DNA of 64,000 nucleotides. Source: SIG701 sp045539595. Lineage in GTDB: Bacteria > Bacillota > Clostridia > Oscillospirales > CAG-272. A program made the translations under genes and the position numbers. The stretch is from assembly GCA_045539595.1 (NCBI GenBank), contig JAZQFQ010000058.1, positions 1 to 64,000 of the forward strand, written 5' to 3'. How positions within the stretch are numbered: position 1 is the first letter of the stretch; each line of letters starts with the position of its first letter. Shown piece after piece: positions 34,086 through 45,580 of the stretch. Below the pieces are notes generated by a model that saw only the letters and a program-made list of their open reading frames with translations, did no database searches and had not been told where the DNA came from.

Positions 34086-34484
34086 AAAATCCTCCGTCTG
34101 TTTGCTGTCTATATTGTACCAAGATTTCACCTCTTAAACAAGATAGGAGTTATCTACCATAGGTAGAAATGACATTGGATAAAAAATCGACTTTTATGAA
34201 CGAGAGCAGAATCTGTCCCAATGTATAGAAATCTGTCCAACAGATTCTGTATTCGCGAAGGCAATGACGAAAAATGATCATGAAAAAATACATTTCCGAT
34301 AAGACTTCCGCCGCGTGCAGCAGTCTCATTTTTGACGTATTTTCCTTATTTTCACCAGTCCACCCAGCCGCAGAATAAAAAATTAAAAAATTCTTCTTAA
34401 TTTGTCAATATAGTTTGAAATCTGCCGAAGAATGTGATATGATTAATGTTGTGAAGCCCCACTAATTTTTTCGGAGGATCCATC
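34086..34484. promoter_or_regulatory. intergenic region with several palindromes (candidate operators)
   Basis: Between the XRE-PolC-like gene and uraA lie AGATA-GGAGT-TATCT (34141-34155), CTACC-ATA-GGTAG (34154-34166), and AATCTGT-CCA-ACAGATT (34230-34246), with a further AGAATCTGT at 34208. They sit upstream of both divergent genes. Confidence 0.45.
34415..34443 (+). promoter_or_regulatory. promoter of the uraA-upp operon
   Basis: TTGAAA (34415-34420), 17-base spacer, TATGAT (34438-34443). The leader of about 35 bases is too short for an attenuator. Confidence 0.65.
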
Positions 34485-35945
34485 ATGGACAAGAAATTGA
34501 TCTACGACATTGGCGACAAACCAAAATTCGGGCAAATGCTCATTTTTGCACTCCAGCAGCTTCTGGCGATCCTTGCGGCTACCATTGCGGTTCCCACGAT
34601 TATCGGTTTGCCGACGCAGATTCCTGCTGCCATTCTCGGCGCGGGTATCGGTACCTTGGTATACCAACTGTTTACGAAATTCAAAAGCCCCGTATTTCTG
34701 GGAAGCTCCTTCGCGTTTTTGAGTTCCCTCGGCGTAGCCATCGCCTACGGTTACTGCGGTATCGTCCTCGGTTCCATTGTGGCGGGATTGGTCTACGTGA
34801 TCATCGCGCTGATCATTCACTTCACCGGCACCGCATGGGTGGATAAACTGATGCCCCCCGTGATCATCGGCCCCACCGTGGCGCTGATCGGTCTTTCCCT
34901 GTCCGGCGCGGCTATGGGCGATATCGTTCGGGCCAACGCCACCACTCTGTACGGATCCTACAATTTGGTCGCTCTGCTGTGCGGCCTCATCGCTTTCCTT
35001 ACCATCGTAATCTGTTCCACCCAGAAGCGGGTAAAGATGGCCCGTCTGATTCCGTTTATTATCGGTATTGCGGCCGGTTATGCGGCTGCTGCCATCTTTA
35101 CTTTTATCGGCATGGCCACCCACTGTGAGTATCTGATGATCATCAACTTCCAGCCGATCATTGACAATTTTGTGGCAGCGGACGGTTCCTTCCGCGGCAT
35201 CTCCGCTTTCATCGACTATCCGCACATTGCCATTCTGGAAAGCATTAAGGAACTGGCCACCGGCAATCTTTCCCCGGAGATTCTCACTGCCAATCCGAAT
35301 GCGACCCTTCTGAATCTGGGCGGCATTGCGGAAGTGGTTATCGCTTTCCTCCCCGTGGCTCTGGTTGTATTCGCCGAGCACATTGCGGATCACAAGAATC
35401 TTTCCTCCATCATCGATCGGGATCTGATCAAGGAGCCCGGTTTGACACGGACTCTGCTGGGCGACGGTGTGGGCTCCATGGCCGGCACCGTGTTCGGTAT
35501 CTGCCCCAACACCACCTACGGTGAATCGGTAGGCTGTATCGCTATCACGAGAAACGCCTCCATCGCTACCATCACCACCACCGCGTTCATGTGCATCGTG
35601 CTTTCCTTCTTCAGCCCGCTGATGGTGATTCTGCAGACCATTCCCTCCTGCGTCATGGGCGGTGTTTGTCTGACGCTGTACGGCTTCATTGCCGTATCCG
35701 GATTGAAGATGTTTAAAAACCTGGATCTGGACAATAATAAGAATCTGTTCGTGGTTTCTTCGATTCTCATCTCCGGCATCGGCGGTCTGGCGATCCATAT
35801 TCCCTATGCTATCGCAGAAAACGGTGCCATCACCAACACGATCCAGATCACCTCGATCGCGACGGCTCTGATCATCGGTATCATCACCAACCGCATCCTG
35901 ACCCGCGTGGAAAACAGTAAGTTCGGCAAGGAAAAAGACAACTGA
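34485..35945 (+). CDS. uraA: uracil/xanthine permease (NCS2 family)
   Basis: A 486-residue polytopic membrane protein with about 12-14 hydrophobic segments. It opens 'YDIGDKPKFGQMLIFALQQL', typical of UraA-type uracil:proton symporters, and carries 'GICPNTTYGESVGCIAITRN' near residues 340-360, the family's signature around the substrate site. It imports uracil or another nucleobase at the cytoplasmic membrane. CGGAGG lies before the ATG at 34485. The upp gene follows after 14 bases, so import and salvage of uracil are coupled. The divergent upstream gene is the XRE-PolC-like protein, a candidate regulator. Confidence 0.92.
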   Translation: MDKKLIYDIGDKPKFGQMLIFALQQLLAILAATIAVPTIIGLPTQIPAAILGAGIGTLVYQLFTKFKSPVFLGSSFAFLSSLGVAIAYGYCGIVLGSIVAGLVYVIIALIIHFTGTAWVDKLMPPVIIGPTVALIGLSLSGAAMGDIVRANATTLYGSYNLVALLCGLIAFLTIVICSTQKRVKMARLIPFIIGIAAGYAAAAIFTFIGMATHCEYLMIINFQPIIDNFVAADGSFRGISAFIDYPHIAILESIKELATGNLSPEILTANPNATLLNLGGIAEVVIAFLPVALVVFAEHIADHKNLSSIIDRDLIKEPGLTRTLLGDGVGSMAGTVFGICPNTTYGESVGCIAITRNASIATITTTAFMCIVLSFFSPLMVILQTIPSCVMGGVCLTLYGFIAVSGLKMFKNLDLDNNKNLFVVSSILISGIGGLAIHIPYAIAENGAITNTIQITSIATALIIGIITNRILTRVENSKFGKEKDN

Positions 35946-35959
35946 AAGGGAGACACACC

Positions 35960-36601
35960 ATGAAGCAGTACGATAATGTAACGATTTTTGATCACCCGCT
36001 GATCAGTCATAAGGTTGCCATTCTGCGTGACGAAAAAACCAGCATGAAGGAATTCCGTGAGCTGGTGGAAGAAATCACCACGCTGATGACATTTGAAGCA
36101 CTGCGGTGCGGTGTTCCCACAGAGGAGCGTCAGGTCAAGACGCCGCTTGAGGTCTGCACGCAGACGGTAGTCAAGGACAACGCCATCGTGATCGTTCCCA
36201 TTCTGCGAGCCGGTCTGGGTATGGTGAACGGTATCCATACGCTGTTCCCCTCCGCCCGTGTGGGACATATCGGTATGTGCCGCAACGAAGAGACTCTGGA
36301 GCCGGAGGAATACTACTGCAAACTCCCTCCGCATATCGAGGATAAGCTGGTTATGGTCATCGATCCCATGCTGGCCACCGGCGGCAGCGCCTGCGACGCT
36401 ATCAAACGACTGAAAGAGCGCGGATGCCGTCACATCAAGTTCATGGCCATCATCGGCGCGCCCGAGGGCGTAACGCGTGTGGCAGAGGCACATCCCGACG
36501 TTCACATTTATGTATCTACTCTGGACCGCCAGCTGAACGACAAGGGCTACATCCTGCCCGGTCTGGGCGATGCCGGCGACCGCCTCTTCGGAACGAAATA
36601 A
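35960..36601 (+). CDS. upp: uracil phosphoribosyltransferase
   Basis: A 213-residue type I phosphoribosyltransferase, normal length for Upp. 'ILRAGLGMVNGI' near 77, the PRPP loop 'VMVIDPMLATGGSACDAIKR' near 131-150 and the uracil-binding end 'YILPGLGDAGDRLFGTK' are all present. It makes UMP from uracil and PRPP in the cytoplasm, completing salvage of the base imported by UraA. AAAGGGAG is 8 bases upstream of the ATG. A strong terminator follows at 36624. Confidence 0.97.
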   Translation: MKQYDNVTIFDHPLISHKVAILRDEKTSMKEFRELVEEITTLMTFEALRCGVPTEERQVKTPLEVCTQTVVKDNAIVIVPILRAGLGMVNGIHTLFPSARVGHIGMCRNEETLEPEEYYCKLPPHIEDKLVMVIDPMLATGGSACDAIKRLKERGCRHIKFMAIIGAPEGVTRVAEAHPDVHIYVSTLDRQLNDKGYILPGLGDAGDRLFGTK

Positions 36602-36620
36602 ATACCGCGATATACAATAA

Positions 36621-36648
36621 AAAGACACCCGAGAGGGTGTCTTTTTTA
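36621..36648. terminator. bidirectional terminator between upp and kdgK
   Basis: GACACCC (36624-36630), GAGA loop, GGGTGTC (36635-36641), then TTTTTT; an A tract on the left lets it work for the convergent kdgK gene as well. Confidence 0.8.
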
Positions 36649-36665
36649 TTTGGCTGTATTTTCGT

Positions 36666-37688
36666 TTATCTCTGCACACGACCGGAGCCGTCGCCGCCGG
36701 CCAGTTTTTCTACTTCAGCCACGCTGACGCGGTTGTAGTCGCCTTCCACGCTGTGCTTCAGCGCGGATGCGGCCACAGCGAACTCAATGGCCTGCGCGGA
36801 GGTTTTGCCTGTCAGCAAAGCGTAAATCAATCCGCCGCCGAAGGAGTCACCGCCGCCTACGCGGTCCACGATGTGGAGGTGATAGCTCTTGGAGAAGCAG
36901 TAGTTCTCGCCGTCGTAGAGCATGCCCGCCCAATCGTTGTCGCTGGCAGAGATGGATGTACGGAGGGTGATGGCCACCTTCTCAAAGCCGAAGGTATCGG
37001 CCAGCTGCTTGGCCACGGATTTGTATCCCTCGTGATTCAGCTTGCCGCCGTAGATATCCGTATTCTCCGCTTCGATGCCGAACACATCCTTGGCATCCTC
37101 TTCATTGGAGATGCACACGTCCACGTACTTGCAAAGCTCCGTCATGGTCTTTCTTGCCTGCTCCCGGGTCCAAAGTTTGCCGCGATAGTTCAGATCGCAG
37201 GAGATCTTCACGCCGCGGGCCTTGGCGGCCTTACAGGCCTCCAGGCAGATGGCGGCCACGTTCTCGCCCAGGGCGGGAGTGATTCCCGTAAAGTGGAACC
37301 AATCGGCACCGTCGAAGATGCTGTCCCAATCGAACTCCTCCGCCTTGGCTTCAGCGATGGCAGAATGAGCGCGGTCATAGATGCAGACGGATCCCCGCTG
37401 AGAAGCGCCTTTCTCCAGGAAATAGATGCCCACGCGATCACCGCCGCGGACGATCTCGTCGGTATCCACGCCGAAATAGCGGAGAGAATCCACAGCCGCC
37501 TGACCAATGGCGTGCTTGGGCAACTTGGTAACGTAGGTGCTGTGCAGACCGTAGTTGGCCAGAGACACGGCCACGTTGGCCTCGCCGCCGCCGAAGGTAG
37601 CCTGCATCTGATCGTTCTGGAAGAAGCGATAGTATCCGTTGGGTGCCAGGCGAAGCATCAATTCACCGAATGTAACTACTGTTTTCAT
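36666..37688 (-). CDS. kdgK: 2-dehydro-3-deoxygluconokinase (PfkB family)
   Basis: A 340-residue sugar kinase of the PfkB/ribokinase family: 'MLRLAPNGYYRFFQNDQMQA' at the N-terminus is typical of KDG kinases, and the C-terminal 'DRVGGGDSFGGGLIYALLTG' is the ATP/active-site signature with the catalytic Asp. It phosphorylates 2-keto-3-deoxygluconate to KDPG. Its ATG overlaps the aldolase stop by 4 bases (ATGA), with GGAGG upstream. Last gene of the four-gene uxuA operon; the shared terminator at 36624 ends it. Confidence 0.92.
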   Translation of the reverse strand: MKTVVTFGELMLRLAPNGYYRFFQNDQMQATFGGGEANVAVSLANYGLHSTYVTKLPKHAIGQAAVDSLRYFGVDTDEIVRGGDRVGIYFLEKGASQRGSVCIYDRAHSAIAEAKAEEFDWDSIFDGADWFHFTGITPALGENVAAICLEACKAAKARGVKISCDLNYRGKLWTREQARKTMTELCKYVDVCISNEEDAKDVFGIEAENTDIYGGKLNHEGYKSVAKQLADTFGFEKVAITLRTSISASDNDWAGMLYDGENYCFSKSYHLHIVDRVGGGDSFGGGLIYALLTGKTSAQAIEFAVAASALKHSVEGDYNRVSVAEVEKLAGGDGSGRVQR

Positions 37689-38242
37689 GCGTTAGCCTCC
37701 ATTTTATCCAGAGATTCTTTGACGAAGAAGCTGCCGCCGATGGCTGCGATCTTGTCAAAGGCCAGAAATTCATCGATGTTGGAGCGATCTACGCCGCCGG
37801 TAGGAATGAATTTCACCTGCGGGAACGGAGCGGACAGGGCCTTCAGGGCTTTCAGGCCTCCATACACATTGGCCGGGAAGAATTTGACGGTGGTAATGCC
37901 CAACTCCAGGGCCTGCATGATCTCGGTGGGCGTAACACATCCGGGATAATAGGGGATGTTCCGCTCACGGCAGATATTGGCTACGGCCACTGACAGGCCG
38001 GGGGATACGATAAACGTAGCACCGGCGGCCAGTGCGGCTTCGCACTGCTCCGCATTGATGACGGTGCCGGCACCGATTTCCATATCGGGATACTGCTTGA
38101 CCGCATAGGCGATGGCCTCGGCGGCGCAGGCGGTGCGGAAGGTGATCTCCGCGCAATGGATGCCGTTGTTTTTGAGGGCAGTCAGAATCTTATCCGTTTC
38201 ACCAAGTTCCTTGATGACAACAACAGGAATAAACTTTTCCAT
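37685..38242 (-). CDS. eda: KDPG/KHG aldolase
   Basis: A 185-residue class I aldolase, slightly shorter than E. coli Eda. 'ITFRTACAAEAIAYAVKQYP' carries the R and T around the phosphate site, 'GAGTVINAEQCEAALAAGA' and 'FIVSPGLS' follow, and 'VKFFPANVYGG' holds the Schiff-base lysine. It splits 2-keto-3-deoxy-6-phosphogluconate into pyruvate and glyceraldehyde 3-phosphate. GGGAG lies before the ATG at 38242. Located between the SDR gene and kdgK in the mannonate operon. Confidence 0.95.
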   Translation of the reverse strand: MEKFIPVVVIKELGETDKILTALKNNGIHCAEITFRTACAAEAIAYAVKQYPDMEIGAGTVINAEQCEAALAAGATFIVSPGLSVAVANICRERNIPYYPGCVTPTEIMQALELGITTVKFFPANVYGGLKALKALSAPFPQVKFIPTGGVDRSNIDEFLAFDKIAAIGGSFFVKESLDKMEANA

Positions 38243-38259
38243 AGTATTTCTCCCTTTCG

Positions 38260-39105
38260 TTATACGCCGGAATAGGCGGCAAATCCGCAGTCAATGGGAA
38301 GCACCACACCGGTGATGGCGGATGCGGAACGGTCGTCGCAGAGGAACAAGGTAGCACCGAGCAGTTCACCCGCATCCACAAAGCGATCCATGGGAGTTCC
38401 CTTCAGGATCTTGGCACTGCGGGCGGTGGGGGTGCCGTCCTCGTTGAACAGAAGGGCTTTATTCTGAGCGGACACGAGGAATCCGGGAGCGATGGCGTTG
38501 CAGCGGATGCCCGTACCGGCAAAGTGGGTAGCCAGCCACTGGGTGAAATTGGAGATACCGGCTTTTGCCGCAGAATATGCGGGGATCTTGGTCAGAGGGG
38601 TGTAGGCGTTCATGGAAGAGATATTGAGAATGCATCCCGCTTTCTTTGCCACCATATCCCGGGCGAAAATCTGGGTGGGGATCAGCGTACCCTGGAAATT
38701 CAGTTTGAACACGAAGTCCACGCCGGACGCGTCCAGATCAAAGAAGGATTTGCCGCCTTCCTTGGCCTCGTGCTGGTATTCGTTATCCGTAGTAGCCCGG
38801 GGATTGTTACCGCCGGCGCCGTTCACCAGGATATCACAGGGGCCCAGATCGGAAAGCACAGCCTTATGTACCTCCTCCAGCACCTCGGGAGAAAGCACAT
38901 CCGCTTTGTATCCCTCGCAGATGAAGCCTTCGGCGCGGAGTTCTGCCGCCAGTTTCTTAACGGCGTCTTCGTTCAGATCCAGCGCGGCCACTTTAGCACC
39001 GGACTGGGCAAAAGCACGGGCCATGGCGCCGCAGATCAGACCGCCGGCACCGGTAACCACAACGACTTTATTTTTGTAATCAACATGCAATGGAAGCTGT
39101 ATCAT
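38260..39105 (-). CDS. uxuB: SDR-family D-mannonate oxidoreductase (fructuronate reductase)
   Basis: A 281-residue short-chain dehydrogenase with the NAD(P) motif 'VVTGAGGLICGAMARAFAQS' near residues 15-35, 'NGAGG' near 93, the catalytic S near 148 and YSAAKAG near 161-167. In Bacillus and Clostridia, SDR proteins next to uxuA reduce fructuronate to mannonate, in place of the E. coli polyol-type UxuB. GGAGG is 6 bases before the ATG at 39105. The functional name follows from the operon with uxuA, eda and kdgK; gluconate 5-dehydrogenase activity is the main alternative. Confidence 0.82.
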   Translation of the reverse strand: MIQLPLHVDYKNKVVVVTGAGGLICGAMARAFAQSGAKVAALDLNEDAVKKLAAELRAEGFICEGYKADVLSPEVLEEVHKAVLSDLGPCDILVNGAGGNNPRATTDNEYQHEAKEGGKSFFDLDASGVDFVFKLNFQGTLIPTQIFARDMVAKKAGCILNISSMNAYTPLTKIPAYSAAKAGISNFTQWLATHFAGTGIRCNAIAPGFLVSAQNKALLFNEDGTPTARSAKILKGTPMDRFVDAGELLGATLFLCDDRSASAITGVVLPIDCGFAAYSGV

Positions 39106-39122
39106 AATTTTCCTCCGAAAAT

Positions 39123-40211
39123 TTATTTACCATTCAGTTTATCCAGCATATCCCACACGCCCAGCATATACATAATGCCCAGCGCGCGGTCGTACAGGCC
39201 GTATCCGGGACGCACGTTGCCGGGACCCTCATCCCAGAGATGGCGTCCGTGGTCGGGGCGGATATATCCTTCAAAGCCGCAGTCGTGATATGCCTTCAGA
39301 ATCTCCAGAATGCCCGTATCGCCGTCGCAGTCCCGGTGGCTGGCCTCGGAGAAATCTCCGTTTTCAAAATGCTTCACGTTGCGGATATGGGCAAAGGCAA
39401 TGCGGTCGCAGTGCTTGCGGACGATGTCGGCCACATTGTTATTGGGATCGGCATTCAAGCTTCCCGAGCAAAGCGTCAGGCAGTTGTAGGGATCGTCCAC
39501 CATTTTCAAAAAACGGTCAATGTTTTCTTCGTTGATCAGCAGGCGGGGGAGTCCGAAAATATCCCACGGCGGATCGTCCATATGGATGGCCATTTTGATA
39601 TCGCACTCATGGCAGGTGGGCATGATGGCCTCCAGGAAATACTTCAGATTGGCCCAGAGTTTTTCATGATCCACGCCCTCGTAGGCCTTGAACAGCTCGT
39701 CCAGCTTGGCCATGCGCTCCGGCTCCCAGCCGGGGAAGGACATATTGTATTTCTCGGTGAAATCCAGAATGTATTTCGCCATGGCGTTGTAGTCATCCTG
39801 GATCATATTCTTTTCGTAGAAGAGCGCGGTGGATCCGTCACCGACGGGATGGAACAGATTGCTGCGGGTCCAGTCGAAGATGGGCATGAAGTTGTAGCAG
39901 ATCACCTTCACACCGAACTGGGCCAGATTGCGGATGCACTGCTTGTAGTTTTCGATGTACTTGTCCCGGGTGGGCAAGCCGATCTTGATGTCATCGTGTA
40001 CGTTCACGGACTCCACTACGTCCATGTTGAAGCCGTACTCGTCCAACTGACGCTTTACCTCGGCGATCTCGTCGATTTCCCAGATTTCGCCTGGCATCTT
40101 ATGATGCAGTGCCCAGACGATCCCGTCCACGCCGGGAATCTGCTTGATATCGGAGAGTTTGATTCTATCGTTTCCCTCTCCGTACCAGCGGAAAGTCATT
40201 TTCATGGGCAT
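39123..40211 (-). CDS. uxuA: mannonate dehydratase
   Basis: A 362-residue TIM-barrel enzyme of the UxuA family. Recognisable parts are 'MTFRWYGEGNDRIKLSDIKQ' at the start, 'IPGVDGIVWALHH', 'HMDDPPWDIFGLPRL' near 230 and 'GYIRPDHGRHLWDE' near 325, which hold metal-binding His/Asp/Cys residues. It dehydrates D-mannonate to KDG. The start at 40211 has GAGGAGG 7 bases upstream; the frame stays open upstream without a signal. First gene of the operon uxuA-uxuB-eda-kdgK behind the promoter at 40275. Uronate isomerase (UxaC) is not in this window, so mannonate must come from elsewhere. Confidence 0.95.
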   Translation of the reverse strand: MPMKMTFRWYGEGNDRIKLSDIKQIPGVDGIVWALHHKMPGEIWEIDEIAEVKRQLDEYGFNMDVVESVNVHDDIKIGLPTRDKYIENYKQCIRNLAQFGVKVICYNFMPIFDWTRSNLFHPVGDGSTALFYEKNMIQDDYNAMAKYILDFTEKYNMSFPGWEPERMAKLDELFKAYEGVDHEKLWANLKYFLEAIMPTCHECDIKMAIHMDDPPWDIFGLPRLLINEENIDRFLKMVDDPYNCLTLCSGSLNADPNNNVADIVRKHCDRIAFAHIRNVKHFENGDFSEASHRDCDGDTGILEILKAYHDCGFEGYIRPDHGRHLWDEGPGNVRPGYGLYDRALGIMYMLGVWDMLDKLNGK

Positions 40212-40251
40212 ACGATTTCCTCCTCTGCTCGGATGCATATTTACTATTCCA

Positions 40252-40269
40252 CGCGTTAGCGCGATATCG
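40252..40269. promoter_or_regulatory. palindromic operator candidate before uxuA
   Basis: CGCG-TTAG-CGCG (40252-40263) overlaps a second palindrome, CGATATCG (40262-40269), immediately downstream of the -10 box, a usual position for a repressor site (LacI or GntR type). Confidence 0.5.
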
Positions 40270-40274
40270 TGACC

Positions 40275-40303
40275 ATTATAACACGGCGTTTTTTGATTTG
40301 CAA
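40275..40303 (-). promoter_or_regulatory. promoter of the mannonate operon
   Basis: On the minus strand TTGCAA (40303-40298), 17-base spacer, TATAAT (40280-40275), about 64 bases before the uxuA start. Confidence 0.65.
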
Positions 40304-40360
40304 CGGTAGAGCAAACAAAAATAAAATTATTTTTTGGCCCGTATTTTTTGAGAAACCACC

Positions 40361-40392
40361 AAAAAAACCGACCGCCGATAAGGCAGTCGGTT
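40361..40392 (-). terminator. terminator after the 460-aa membrane protein gene
   Basis: An 11-base stem with one wobble (40366-40376 with 40382-40392), followed on the minus strand by a run of T. It separates the secA-side genes from the uxuA promoter. Confidence 0.7.
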
Positions 40393-40396
40393 GAGA

Positions 40397-41779
40397 TCAA
40401 TAATTCTGTTCCAGACGCTGATATATATCCTCGTATGCGCCGACCATAGCGCGAACAGCCATGACCACCCAGAGGACCGATACCACGAAACTGGCAATCC
40501 AGAACGCGGGATGATGGACGGACACGGTGTACGATGCGATCTCCATAATGAGATATACCGCGCCGCACACAGCCGCACCGATCACACGGTACAGCACGCT
40601 GTTGTACAGTTCCTTGCGGCGTGCATCGGCGCTGTACTGGGGCTTGTGTTCACTGCCCAGGATCCCTATGTAGGCGGTATGGGACCTCACCGCGCGGCAG
40701 AACACCACAAACACCCACGCAAAAGATGCAAGAAGCAGGCAAAACTCCAGCATACCGCAGACGCGGACAGGGCCATACAGTTTGGCCGCCTCCGTGAAGT
40801 AATAGGAATCCTGTGCAGTGTACTCGCTGAAATAGGGGATCTGCACAAACAGATTTCCAATAGAGAAGCCGCCCGTGATCACGGAAAGGATCAAACCGGG
40901 AAGCGCCCCTTTATCATAGGGCATCAAAATGAGGAAGGACAAAAACAGAAACACCGACGGAATGATATTGGGCAGCACATTCAGCCCATCCAAAGTAATC
41001 GTAATGGAGGACAGCGCGGCAAAGCCGATCAGGAACAGCACTTTTTTCATGCGGATAGCCGCCATCAGCCCCGGCTGCGAGGCCACATTCTCCGCAAAAT
41101 ACCGCACAGTTCCCTCCCGCAGCGCGGAGTCCCGGCGCAGGCGGTTCACATAACCCACGGCCTTTGTCAGCCACACAATACCCACGACCAGCACAAGGAG
41201 GCCCAAAAGCACATACATCCACGGCCGATAGGCAGCCAGCGGAAGCTTCCAACGAGAGTCCCCGGAAAGATCATCCGCCAACTGAAGGGCAGTCAATTCG
41301 GGAAGAACGGCGGCCACTGTTTTGAGGAGGAAGAACACAACCGTGAAGATCTTCAGCCGCTCCGCACGCTCGATCTGTACAGACACCGTACCGCGCGGGG
41401 TGCGCTTTTCCTTATGAACCACATCGTAAATGGACTCACAATCCAATCGGGTGCCGACGGCGTATGCGCCCTCGAAAATCGCCGCAATGGCCGGCAGAGC
41501 ATACATGGTTTCCAGCACCGCGAAGATAAACACAAGCAGCAAAGTGAATGTATCCGATGTGTACGGAAGGAACACTACCGACACAGCACGGACCGCGGTA
41601 ATCAATGCCAGTTTCCAGATCAGATCCCGGGCCTGGCGCAGCTGATCCGAAAGAAACGAAGTATGGAACAACCCGTGAAAGATGAGAAGATATCCGATGA
41701 AATCGGGGAACACATCGATCACGTTGATATTCGGATTAAACAGAAACAAGAGTCCTGCCAATATGTAAGTTAAACCCAT
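40397..41779 (-). CDS. polytopic membrane protein, 460 aa
   Basis: Not recognised. About nine hydrophobic segments are seen ('YILAGLLFLFNPNINVIDVF', 'LIFHGLFHTSFL', 'LLVFIFAVLETMYALPAIAA', 'MYVLLGLLVLVVGIVWL' and others), so it is an integral membrane protein. The opening 'GYLLIFHGL' with a preceding Pro-Asp resembles the opening of the next-door 237-residue protein, which suggests a common origin. GGGGA is close to the ATG at 41779. It lies 11 bases after that gene and both follow secA on the same strand. No catalytic motif is seen. Confidence 0.72.
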   Translation of the reverse strand: MGLTYILAGLLFLFNPNINVIDVFPDFIGYLLIFHGLFHTSFLSDQLRQARDLIWKLALITAVRAVSVVFLPYTSDTFTLLLVFIFAVLETMYALPAIAAIFEGAYAVGTRLDCESIYDVVHKEKRTPRGTVSVQIERAERLKIFTVVFFLLKTVAAVLPELTALQLADDLSGDSRWKLPLAAYRPWMYVLLGLLVLVVGIVWLTKAVGYVNRLRRDSALREGTVRYFAENVASQPGLMAAIRMKKVLFLIGFAALSSITITLDGLNVLPNIIPSVFLFLSFLILMPYDKGALPGLILSVITGGFSIGNLFVQIPYFSEYTAQDSYYFTEAAKLYGPVRVCGMLEFCLLLASFAWVFVVFCRAVRSHTAYIGILGSEHKPQYSADARRKELYNSVLYRVIGAAVCGAVYLIMEIASYTVSVHHPAFWIASFVVSVLWVVMAVRAMVGAYEDIYQRLEQNY

Positions 41780-41790
41780 ATGTATCCCCT

Positions 41791-42504
41791 TTACTTGCGT
41801 TTGTGATTCTTTTTTCGCTTGACGCGAAGATAACCGGGCTCTTCTTCCCTGTCGCTCTCAGGCGTTTTCTTCCGCAGAAATGCGTTATCCATGACAGCAT
41901 CCGTCTTTTCGTTGAGGCGATTGATCCACTCATGTTTGGAGGGGGTGCGCTCGCCGTGCTCCTGCCCCTTCAGGCAGATGCGGCAATAACAGGAATGGAG
42001 CAGGAAAATGCTGTACAGCATAGCCGCCAGACCATACAGGACCACGCACAAGGCGGCGATATTGCCCACGGTATTGCCCAAGGCAGGGCCGATCAGAAGC
42101 ACCGCCATATGGAACAGGTAGTAGGTAACCACCCAAAAGATGCTTCGCTTGGCGCGGGCCGCTTCCTTTTCCAGTTCCACCTCCATGGCCAGATAGTGAA
42201 TTCCGGCAAAGATAAAGAACTGCAGAACCAGACCGACAGCGGCAATTCCTACCGCCAGAGCAGTTGCGAGGAAGCCCTCCCCCGTGATCACGCGGAGCAT
42301 CATCAGAAGCGCCCGCGTGAAACAGAGGAGTAAAAATACGATATCCACCTGCATGGCACGGAGAAAATTCTTACCGTGTCCGGCCAGTTTGGACAGGCCG
42401 ATCATCATAAGGACAGAGCCGATGATATCCGCGAAGAAATAGACATTGGACAAGGAAAACAAGAATGTTATGATATATCCGATGAGCAGATAGCCGAATC
42501 CCAC
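41791..42504 (-). CDS. polytopic membrane protein, 237 aa
   Basis: Not recognised. Five or six membrane segments in the first 175 residues ('YLLIGYIITFLFSLSNVYFF', 'GSVLMMIGLSKL', 'LAVGIAAVGLVLQFFIFAGI') are followed by a basic cytoplasmic tail ending 'VKRKKNHKRK'. The layout of its first 60 residues parallels that of the neighbouring 460-residue protein. Start is GTG at 42504, with GGTGAGG 7 bases upstream. It follows secA by 42 bases, so it may be transcribed with it. Confidence 0.7.
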   Translation of the reverse strand: MGFGYLLIGYIITFLFSLSNVYFFADIIGSVLMMIGLSKLAGHGKNFLRAMQVDIVFLLLCFTRALLMMLRVITGEGFLATALAVGIAAVGLVLQFFIFAGIHYLAMEVELEKEAARAKRSIFWVVTYYLFHMAVLLIGPALGNTVGNIAALCVVLYGLAAMLYSIFLLHSCYCRICLKGQEHGERTPSKHEWINRLNEKTDAVMDNAFLRKKTPESDREEEPGYLRVKRKKNHKRK

Positions 42505-42546
42505 GGAATATCCTCACCGCCCTTCTTATGAAATGAATTTGCGGAA

Positions 42547-45351
<2,805 letters not shown>

Positions 45352-45521
45352 GATTGCCGATGGCATCCTCCGGGGATGCCGTCCTCTCATAAAGATTTTT
45401 TGTGATATAGATTCTCGTTGGCCATATACAATTTAGTATACATCATTTCCCGCCGAATTGCGTAGATGAATTGTAAATTTATTATAAAAATCGGGAAAAT
45501 CCTTTTGAATCATGGGATTTC

Positions 45522-45550
45522 TTGCAATTTTTGTCCGTGTATAGTATAAT
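45522..45550 (+). promoter_or_regulatory. promoter of trmL
   Basis: TTGCAA (45522-45527), 17-base spacer, TATAAT (45545-45550), 30 bases before the ATG. Confidence 0.65.
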
Positions 45551-45580
45551 GGTGACATCGATTTTCACGGGAGACGCATT

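Noticed and set aside
34443..35798. Open frame antisense to uraA, very rich in Gln, His, Asp and Gly
   Set aside because: The composition is that of a reversed membrane-protein gene; uraA is certain.
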